The notes under the pieces are model-generated. The model saw only the letters and a list, made by a program, of their open reading frames with translations. It did not search any database and was not told the DNA's origin. From M55B120 sp964426155 (lineage in GTDB: Bacteria > Actinomycetota > Humimicrobiia > Humimicrobiales > Humimicrobiaceae), in the NCBI GenBank assembly GCA_964426155.1, contig CAYROY010000046.1:1-13186 (forward strand): 13,186 nucleotides of DNA, read 5' to 3'. This document shows, piece by piece, positions 7,752 to 13,186 of the stretch; the first letter of the stretch is position 1; every line of letters begins with the position of its first letter. Both the position numbers and the translations under genes were made by a program.

Positions 7752-9008
7752 TCACTGCCTTATCTGACCCTGCCCCATTACGACAAATTTATTTGTGGTC
7801 ATCTGGCCTGCTCCCATAGGGCCCCTCCAGTGAAGCTTCTGGGTGCTTATCCCCATTTCTGCACCCATGCCGAACTCCTCACCATCTGTAAACCTGGTTG
7901 ATGCATTAACAAAAGTTGTTGACGAGTCCACAGCAGAAGTAAAGTAATTTGCATTACTGTAGCTTGAAGTGATTATTGACTCTGTATGATGCGAGCCATA
8001 CCTGTTTATATGAATGATAGCCTCATCAATACTATCAACTACTTTTACGGCTATCTTAAGATCCAGAAACTCCCTGTACCAATCCTCTGGAGCTGCCGGT
8101 TTTATTCCCTTATATATGGCTTCCGACCTTGCGTCCCCGATTATTTCTACGCCCTTTTCTTCAAGGGCCTTCAGCACAGGCGGAAGCACCTCTGATGCTG
8201 CCCCGCTGTGTACAAGAAGCTTTTCAGCTGCATTGCATACACTCGGCCTCTGGGTCTTTGAATTCACCACAATCTCCGAAATGGTCTCTACTGCTATACC
8301 GTCCAGATAGCTGTCCACATATATGTGGCAATTTCCTATACCGGTTTCTATTACCGGCACCCTTGAGTTCTCTACAACGCTTCTTATCAGTTCCGGTCCG
8401 CCTCTTGGTATAAGTACATCCACATATTCCCTCATCTGCATGAGGCTTACAGCATGCTTCCTTTCTGCTGACGGTATTATCTGTATCACATCCTCGGGCA
8501 TACCGTTGCGTCTGAGTGATTTTCTCATTACTCCGACCAGCATAATATTGGTATTAAGGGCATGCGAGCTGCCCCTCAAGATTATGCAATTTCCTGCCTT
8601 AAGACACAGAACCGAGGCATCTACTGTGACATTTGGCCTGGCTTCATATATTATACCTATAACACCCAGCGGCACCCTTATATTTTTGAGTACAAGACCA
8701 TTGGGCAGATTATATCCGAATATGACTTCACCTACCGGGTCATTTGACTTTATGACCTTATCTATACTGGCGGCTATACTTTTAATCCTCTCTCCGTTAA
8801 GGATCAGCCTGTCCAGGAGGCTTTCCGATATGCCCTCTTTTTTGCATCTGGCTATATCTTTTTGATTTTCTTTTATTATTTCATCAATATTTACTACCAG
8901 AGATTCTGATATATCTTTTAGAATACTATTCTTTAACACTGCTCCTGCAGCTGCTATGCTGCCAGCTGCCGCTTTTGCTTTTTTTGCTATTTCAGTTACC
9001 TGGTCCAT
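7752..9008 (-). CDS. proA: Gamma-glutamyl phosphate reductase
   Basis: A 418-residue cytoplasmic enzyme of the aldehyde dehydrogenase superfamily that uses NADPH to reduce glutamyl 5-phosphate to glutamate semialdehyde, the second step of proline synthesis. The catalytic cysteine is C258 in the sequence TQRPSVCNA. Other family marks are YEARPNVTVD (121-130), the nucleotide-binding stretch LKAGNCIILRG, IPRGGPELI (200-208), and the C-terminal GAEMGISTQKLHWRGPMG. The ATG at 9008 has AGGAGG three bases upstream, which is close but unopposed by a better start. It lies 28 bases after proB, whose product it uses directly; the two proteins commonly work as a complex. Length and all key motifs are intact. 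Confidence 0.98.
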   Translation of the reverse strand: MDQVTEIAKKAKAAAGSIAAAGAVLKNSILKDISESLVVNIDEIIKENQKDIARCKKEGISESLLDRLILNGERIKSIAASIDKVIKSNDPVGEVIFGYNLPNGLVLKNIRVPLGVIGIIYEARPNVTVDASVLCLKAGNCIILRGSSHALNTNIMLVGVMRKSLRRNGMPEDVIQIIPSAERKHAVSLMQMREYVDVLIPRGGPELIRSVVENSRVPVIETGIGNCHIYVDSYLDGIAVETISEIVVNSKTQRPSVCNAAEKLLVHSGAASEVLPPVLKALEEKGVEIIGDARSEAIYKGIKPAAPEDWYREFLDLKIAVKVVDSIDEAIIHINRYGSHHTESIITSSYSNANYFTSAVDSSTTFVNASTRFTDGEEFGMGAEMGISTQKLHWRGPMGAGQMTTNKFVVMGQGQIRQ

Positions 9009-9036
9009 TTTCCTCCTGTTAAATATTAATATACTA

Positions 9037-10188
9037 TTAATCGGGACCGAATACTACAAGACAATCTCTGTGTATGACTTCTCTGCACATATCCTCCCCA
9101 AAATCGGGGCGTATCTCCCGCGCATTTTTGCCCATTATTTTTTTTATTTCTTCGCTGGAGAAATTGCTTATACCTTTGGCTATAAGAATATTTTCAGCTG
9201 ATAGCACCTTAAGTGTATCCCCCCTGTTAAACTTTCCTTTAATTCCTGTCACACCTACAGGCAGTATGCTCTTACCCCTTTTTGTAACAGCTTCCTCAGC
9301 ACCCCTGTCAACAATTATTGATCCCCTGGCCATTATTCCAAAGGCAATCCACTTCTTTATGCTTTTAACCTTTTTTGAAGTCTCGGGCTTGAAGAACGTG
9401 CCTACATCTCTCCCATCTATTATATCAATTAACGCATTCTCCCTTCTGCTGCTGGCTATTACCATCGCTATACCTGAAAACACACATATCTTTGCCGCCT
9501 TAACCTTGGAAAACATCCCCCCTATACCATACGAAGAACCTATTCCTCCAGCAGATTTTTCTATTTCGGGATCTATTCTTTCTACAAAACTTATCAACCT
9601 TGCATCTTTCTTGAACCGGGGATCTACGTTGTACATTCCCTCAATATCAGATAGTATTACCAGAAGATCTGCATCTGAGAGTACCGCGGTCATTGCTCCA
9701 ATCTCATCGTTGTCTCCAAATTTTATCTCATCCACAGCAACACTGTCATTCTCATTTATTACCGGTATTACACAGAGCCCGAGCAGGTTTCTTATTGTCC
9801 TGCTGATGTTAAGATACTGTTCCCTCCTCGTAGTGTCTTCATGTGTAAGAAGTATCTGACCTACTTTTACCCCATATTCTGAAAAAATATCCCTATATGC
9901 TTTCATAAGCTCGACCTGTCCTACGGCTGAAGCTGCCTGAAGTGTGGATATATCAGAAATTTCTTTTGGAATTTTTTTGATGTTAAGATATTCAAGACCT
10001 GCTGCCATAGCACCACTCGAAACCAGAATAACTTCAATGCCCCTGTCAATTATTTTCTTTATTTCCCTTACAATAAATGACATATTTTCAAGATCAAGAC
10101 CCCCTTTACCGTAAGAGGTAAGGGAGCTGGAGCCAATTTTTACAACAACTCTTCTGATATTTTTTAGATACTCTTCTCTTCTTTTCAT
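9037..10188 (-). CDS. proB: Glutamate 5-kinase with C-terminal PUA domain
   Basis: Phosphorylates glutamate on its side chain to start proline synthesis; normally the step inhibited by proline. The 383-residue protein has an amino-acid kinase domain (about 10-260) with VVVKIGSSSL, VSSGAMAAG (56-64), the INENDSV loop (144-150), FGDND (157-161) and GIGGMFSKVKAA (221-232), then a PUA domain (about 285-362, with GVTGIKGKFNRGD). The two-domain layout is the same as in Escherichia coli ProB. The start is ATG at 10188, the first start after an in-frame stop; it has almost no ribosome-binding site, only an A/T-rich leader. It follows obg after 67 bases, a gap with a palindrome and a possible promoter, so separate expression from obg is possible. 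Confidence 0.98.
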   Translation of the reverse strand: MKRREEYLKNIRRVVVKIGSSSLTSYGKGGLDLENMSFIVREIKKIIDRGIEVILVSSGAMAAGLEYLNIKKIPKEISDISTLQAASAVGQVELMKAYRDIFSEYGVKVGQILLTHEDTTRREQYLNISRTIRNLLGLCVIPVINENDSVAVDEIKFGDNDEIGAMTAVLSDADLLVILSDIEGMYNVDPRFKKDARLISFVERIDPEIEKSAGGIGSSYGIGGMFSKVKAAKICVFSGIAMVIASSRRENALIDIIDGRDVGTFFKPETSKKVKSIKKWIAFGIMARGSIIVDRGAEEAVTKRGKSILPVGVTGIKGKFNRGDTLKVLSAENILIAKGISNFSSEEIKKIMGKNAREIRPDFGEDMCREVIHRDCLVVFGPD

Positions 10189-10206
10189 AGATTATTAAAA
10201 TAATTA

Positions 10207-10216
10207 TTACCGGTAA
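10207..10216. repeat. Palindrome TTACCGGTAA between obg and proB
   Basis: A perfect 10-base palindrome with a CCGG centre in an otherwise A/T-rich gap, 18 bases upstream of the proB ATG and just downstream of a possible TATAAT element. It could be an operator, but a sequence this short can occur by chance. Confidence 0.35.
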
Positions 10217-10231
10217 AATTTTTTAAAATAC

Positions 10232-10259
10232 ATTATATACAGGAGTAAATTACTGTTAT
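10232..10259 (-). promoter_or_regulatory. Possible promoter for proB
   Basis: On the minus strand TATAAT (10232-10237) is a perfect -10 match, preceded after 16 bases by ATAACA (10254-10259, four of six -35 matches), which overlaps the obg stop codon. Transcription would start near 10225, giving proB a leader of about 37 bases containing the TTACCGGTAA palindrome. The surrounding A/T richness makes chance matches likely. Confidence 0.27.
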
Positions 10260-11569
10260 TCGATAAGTTCAAATACCAGATTGCCGATAATCACCGTGCT
10301 ACCCTCTTCTATGCCAAGACTGGCAAGTTTCTCTCCTATCTTCATTTTTTTAAACCTTTGCTTTAGATAGCCAAGAGCTTCCTCATTCTCAATATCAGTC
10401 ATGGCTACCATCCTTTCGAGCTCTCTGTTTCTGATCACAAAGCCCTCCGGTCCCTTTTTTATAATTATTTTACGGCCCTCTTCTTCGCCTGCAGGTAACC
10501 CATATATCTTTTTTTTCTTTTTATCTTTCCCGGCGGACCCTTCTGCTGAAAGATTCACCCTGTTTTCCCTTACCTTTCCGGATAGACAGGTGACAAGAGC
10601 GTTAATCCCTTCTCCAGTAATAGCCGATACAGGAATAACCTTACTGCTGGTTTTTGAAAGACTTGCCAGAGATTTCTCCAGTATGCCCCTGTCGGTTAAA
10701 AGGTCTATTTTATTAATCACAATAATATAATCCTTTTTATAAACTTCAATATTATATAATTTTAATTCCTTTCTTAAAATATTGTATGATTCGACCAGTG
10801 ATTCTTTCCCGTCTGGTCCTATAAGTTTTTCTCCGTCCAGGACCATCACCAGCAGGAAGGAACGGGTAATATGCCTGAGAAACCTGTATCCCAGTCCGCT
10901 GCCCTTATGTGCCCCTTCTATGATTCCGGGTATATCGGCTACCACAAAATTCTCATCGTCAAATGCGACAACCCCCAGGTGGGGCACGAGAGTAGTAAAG
11001 GGATAATCGGCAATTTTTGGTTTTGCTGCAGAGATCCTGGATATTATTGTCGATTTTCCAGCATTCGGAAAACCTACCAGACCGACATCTGCGAGCAGCC
11101 TCAGCTCAAGATTTATCCACATTTCTTCAGTCGGCTCGCCTTTTTCACAGAAAGCAGGAAATCTTCTTTCCTGGGACACGAAAGAAGCATTGCCCCTTCC
11201 TCCCATTCCACCCTTTGCCACAACCACTTCTTTTCCTTCTTCTGAAAGGTCTGCCAGTACTCTGCTGCTGATGTCTCTTACAACGGTCCCTACAGGTACA
11301 TGTATATAGAGATCGCTGCCATCCTTTCCAATCCTGTTTTTTTCAGATCCTGATTCCCCATCTTCTGCCCTGAAATGGACCTTCTTTCTAAATCCATAAA
11401 GGGTCGTCTCATTGGCTGTGGCTTTCAATATCACATCTCCTCCCCTTCCGCCGTTTCCACCAGAAGGTTTTTTCTTACCTCTGCTCCTGAGCCTGAAAAA
11501 CGCCACCGCACCATTTCCGCCGTTTCCGGCCTTTACATTTATTTTTGCCTCATCTAAGAATACTGCCAT
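10256..11569 (-). CDS. obg: Obg/CgtA GTPase, ribosome assembly
   Basis: A 437-residue essential-type GTPase that binds the large ribosomal subunit and links its maturation to guanine nucleotide levels. The glycine-rich Obg fold covers about 2-158; the G domain carries GFPNAGKST (P-loop, 166-174), a threonine pair in PFTTL (G2), DIPG (212-215), NKID (286-289) and SAI (315-317); the C-terminal OCT domain is about 363-436. A lysine-rich linker (349-354) separates the last two. The Obg fold is unusual at 24-40: the common block around KGGPDGG is replaced by RLRSRGKKKPSGG. The ATG at 11569 has only GGGA as ribosome-binding site. It heads the cluster; the usual upstream rplU and rpmA are absent, and a dehydrogenase gene lies there instead. 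Confidence 0.97.
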   Translation of the reverse strand: MAVFLDEAKINVKAGNGGNGAVAFFRLRSRGKKKPSGGNGGRGGDVILKATANETTLYGFRKKVHFRAEDGESGSEKNRIGKDGSDLYIHVPVGTVVRDISSRVLADLSEEGKEVVVAKGGMGGRGNASFVSQERRFPAFCEKGEPTEEMWINLELRLLADVGLVGFPNAGKSTIISRISAAKPKIADYPFTTLVPHLGVVAFDDENFVVADIPGIIEGAHKGSGLGYRFLRHITRSFLLVMVLDGEKLIGPDGKESLVESYNILRKELKLYNIEVYKKDYIIVINKIDLLTDRGILEKSLASLSKTSSKVIPVSAITGEGINALVTCLSGKVRENRVNLSAEGSAGKDKKKKKIYGLPAGEEEGRKIIIKKGPEGFVIRNRELERMVAMTDIENEEALGYLKQRFKKMKIGEKLASLGIEEGSTVIIGNLVFELIE

Positions 11570-11583
11570 TTAGTCCCGTATCA

Positions 11584-11611
11584 TATATAATATGTTAAAG
11601 TATATATTCAA
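11584..11611 (-). promoter_or_regulatory. Possible promoter for the obg cluster
   Basis: In the 83-base A/T-rich gap before obg, the minus strand has TTGAAT (11606-11611), a 16-base spacer and TATATA (11584-11589). The leader would be only about eight bases, which weakens the case. A second TATAAT at 11628-11633 has no good -35. A promoter somewhere in this gap is likely because the cluster starts here; its exact position is not settled. Confidence 0.27.
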
Positions 11612-11652
11612 AAACACCATTCATATAATTATAATATATAATCAGATATGTA

Positions 11653-12672
11653 CTAGAGCTCATAAAAAGCCTTATATATCCTGTGCTCCATCACAAGATC
11701 CAGCCCCTTCTTGAATTCTGACAGGGGTATAACATCAGAGACCAGCCCTCTTAGATCTAACTTTTTATCTATCACCAAAAGCCGGAATGAGCGGGATAGG
11801 GTATCAGGAGTAGCAGAATATGTACTTTTGACTGTGATCTCCTGCTTATATATCCGGTTAAAATCAACAGGTATAGCACTGTCTCCCAGCCCCATACCGA
11901 ATATATTTATCTGGCCGCCTGCCCTTACATATGAGAGGGCATCAGCAACCGTAAACCTGTTAGTCACTGTAAGTATTGCAGAATCCACCCCCAATGGGGT
12001 GATCTTTCCGATTTCAGATGTGATATCGGATTCTGAGGGATTTATGGCATAGTCTGCTCCTGATTCCAGGGCCATTGCAAGTCTTTTATCATCCACATCC
12101 ACTGCAATTGTCCTAAGCCCGGCAAGCCCGGCAAGTTTTATAAATAATATCCCTATAGCTCCTGCGCCTACTACGGAGAATATATCCCCTTCAAGATATG
12201 ATATCCTGTCCATTGCCCTTATGCAGCAGGCAAGCGGCTCGACAAATACCGCTTCAATAAGATCTGATCCTTCAGGAATTAGAAAAGTAGTGTTTTCTAT
12301 ATGGTCAGGTGAAAGCCTTATATACTGGCTGAAGCCTCCGGGATCGAAGTTTGTTTCCTTAAACATTTTGCACATTGTCTGATTACCATGCCTGCAGTAA
12401 TGACACTTTCCGCATGGAATATGATGGCCTGCTACCACAATATCACCTATCCTGAACTTTTCTACATTCTTGCCCGTCTCCACAACCCTTCCTACTACCT
12501 CGTGCCCGTAAATGGCAGGTTTCCTGCTCCCCGGGTCAAATATCTTTACAATATCCGAGCCGCACAGCCCGCAGTAGAGAAGCTCTATAAGCATGTCTCC
12601 ATCCGATAGCCGGGGCCTGTCAACTTCTTCCATCCTGAAATCTTTTTCACTGTAGCAGACCAGAGCTTTCAA
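11653..12672 (-). CDS. Zinc-dependent medium-chain alcohol/polyol dehydrogenase
   Basis: A 339-residue cytoplasmic oxidoreductase of the sorbitol/threonine dehydrogenase branch. Catalytic zinc ligands are C37 (CGLCGSD), H57-E58 (YGHEVVG) and E145 (VEPLACC); the structural zinc site is C87, C90, C93, C101. The Rossmann motif VGAGAIG (168-174) is followed by an acidic strand end (AVDVDD), which favours NAD(H) over NADP(H). The substrate cannot be told. The start is taken as TTG at 12672: a perfect AGGAGG lies nine bases upstream, and the protein then begins M-K-A-L-V as is normal in this family. The ATG at 12696 would add eight residues encoded by that ribosome-binding site and has only a weak site itself. 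It is 83 bases upstream of obg and has no obvious functional link to it. Confidence 0.92.
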   Translation of the reverse strand: MKALVCYSEKDFRMEEVDRPRLSDGDMLIELLYCGLCGSDIVKIFDPGSRKPAIYGHEVVGRVVETGKNVEKFRIGDIVVAGHHIPCGKCHYCRHGNQTMCKMFKETNFDPGGFSQYIRLSPDHIENTTFLIPEGSDLIEAVFVEPLACCIRAMDRISYLEGDIFSVVGAGAIGILFIKLAGLAGLRTIAVDVDDKRLAMALESGADYAINPSESDITSEIGKITPLGVDSAILTVTNRFTVADALSYVRAGGQINIFGMGLGDSAIPVDFNRIYKQEITVKSTYSATPDTLSRSFRLLVIDKKLDLRGLVSDVIPLSEFKKGLDLVMEHRIYKAFYEL

Positions 12673-12681
12673 TGTACCTTG

Positions 12682-12687
12682 CCTCCT
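12682..12687 (-). promoter_or_regulatory. Ribosome-binding site that fixes the dehydrogenase start
   Basis: A perfect AGGAGG on the minus strand, nine bases before the TTG at 12672. It lies inside the longer open frame that starts with ATG at 12696, where it would encode Arg-Arg, and is the main reason for choosing the shorter protein. Confidence 0.75.
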
Positions 12688-12711
12688 GTTTTCCATTCTT
12701 TTCAGTTAAAG

Positions 12712-12800
12712 CATATATAAAGGTCCCATGAAATTTTTCTAATTATATACCGTAAAAAATCTCTGCCATAATATTCAGCGACAATAATCCTTTATATATG
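12712..12800. repeat. 12-base inverted repeat upstream of the dehydrogenase
   Basis: The arms CATATATAAAGG (12712-12723) and CCTTTATATATG (12789-12800) are exact reverse complements separated by 65 bases. They fill most of the gap between the chromate-transporter gene and the dehydrogenase gene and flank a TATAAT at 12742-12747 on the minus strand. This arrangement would suit two operator half-sites around a promoter, but the arms are A/T-rich. Confidence 0.5.
12742..12747 (-). promoter_or_regulatory. Possible -10 element for the dehydrogenase
   Basis: A perfect TATAAT on the minus strand (context GGTATATAAT), about 70 bases upstream of the TTG start and between the two arms of the inverted repeat. 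No good -35 lies 16-18 bases further upstream, so an activator or chance is possible. Confidence 0.25.
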
Positions 12801-12815
12801 ATAGCATCTTTTGCC

Positions 12816-13186
12816 TTAAATAAATCCCAAAAAATGAAATACTATACCCAGAATTCCCGATGTTAACAGCACCAATACGGGGTTAATCTTCAATACAAGC
12901 AACATTACCAAACTTATTACCATTATTATTACCATAAAAGGATCAATAAGATTTAAAAAACCTGCTGCAGGATCTGGCACAGTAAAAGTATTAATATTTA
13001 TTTCATCTTTGAAAAGCGCATGCCTTCCTACAAAAACCGCAGCATAGATAATCAATGCCAAAACAACTGGCTTGACTCCATTAAGCACGCTGCACAAAAG
13101 CGGATGCGACCTGTATTTATTTAAAATATAGGCAGTGCTTAATATTAAAATAAAGGATGGCATGGTAACACCGGCTGTTGCAATCA
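12816..13186 (-). CDS. Chromate transporter (CHR) family protein, C-terminal part (5' end outside window)
   Basis: The frame is open to the right edge and reads I-A-T-A-G-V-T before the ATG at 13163, so that ATG is internal and the gene begins outside the window; 122 residues are visible. The stretch GVTMPSFILIL followed by a short charged loop with HPLL, then a G-V-K-P-V-V-L helix, is the pattern of CHR-domain proteins, and about four hydrophobic segments can be seen, including the closing pair rich in V, L and I. Members export chromate or related anions across the inner membrane, often as two half-size proteins from adjacent genes. The protein ends right after one CHR domain, which fits either a half-size protein or the second half of a long one. 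The real substrate is unknown. Confidence 0.8.
   Translation of the reverse strand, partial: IATAGVTMPSFILILSTAYILNKYRSHPLLCSVLNGVKPVVLALIIYAAVFVGRHALFKDEININTFTVPDPAAGFLNLIDPFMVIIMVISLVMLLVLKINPVLVLLTSGILGIVFHFLGFI

Noticed and set aside
8323..8865. 180-codon open frame on the plus strand
   Set aside because: It is antisense to proA and reflects codon bias of that gene; no ribosome-binding site or domain is seen.
9074..9859. 261-codon open frame on the plus strand
   Set aside because: It lies wholly antisense to proB, which has all its family motifs; the antisense translation is low-complexity (S, I, P, L rich) and has no recognisable domain.
11624..11633. Palindrome TATAATTATA between the dehydrogenase and obg as an operator or terminator
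   Set aside because: Pure A/T palindromes are expected by chance in this gap, and there is no T run after it.

Overview
The window looks like bacterial chromosome from an AT-leaning (roughly 40% GC) organism, probably an anaerobe with a Gram-positive (Firmicutes/Clostridia or deep Actinomycetota) background. The main clue is the gene order obg-proB-proA-nadD-yqeK-LCP-rsfS-leuS, which is familiar from Clostridia and, in most of its parts, from Actinomycetota. An oxygen-sensitive sulfatase-maturase-type radical SAM enzyme and a LytR_C-containing LCP protein fit this. The sequence does not allow a firmer assignment. I see no rRNA, tRNA, CRISPR array, insertion sequence or phage gene.

Layout, left to right. 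Positions 1-312 (+) hold the C-terminal part of a DJ-1/PfpI family protein, the only plus-strand gene. It converges on an anSME-type radical SAM/SPASM protein (381-1487, -). Then, all on the minus strand and read from right to left, comes a compact cluster from 11569 down to 1652: obg, proB, proA, nadD, yqeK, a LytR-CpsA-Psr-like protein, rsfS and leuS. Upstream of it on the same strand are a zinc-dependent medium-chain dehydrogenase (11653-12672) and the C-terminal part of a chromate-transporter family protein that runs off the right edge (12816-13186).

The cluster joins ribosome assembly and silencing (Obg, RsfS), leucine charging (LeuS), proline synthesis from glutamate (ProB, ProA), NAD synthesis (NadD), dinucleotide-tetraphosphate turnover (YqeK) and a cell-envelope protein. 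Several junctions overlap or are a few bases apart, which suggests one transcript with translational coupling from nadD to rsfS. The 67-base obg-proB gap and the 68-base rsfS-leuS gap are the only looser joints, and neither is long enough for a T-box leader.

Three start codons are better placed downstream of the longest open frame: TTG at 12672 for the dehydrogenase (a perfect AGGAGG lies inside the longer frame), ATG at 6506 for the LCP protein and ATG at 7724 for nadD. The window is mostly ordinary housekeeping. The points most worth a second look are the LCP protein, which has lost the family's arginines and carries two C-terminal LytR_C domains, the orphan maturase, which has unusual base composition, and inverted-repeat or palindromic sequences in two intergenic gaps.
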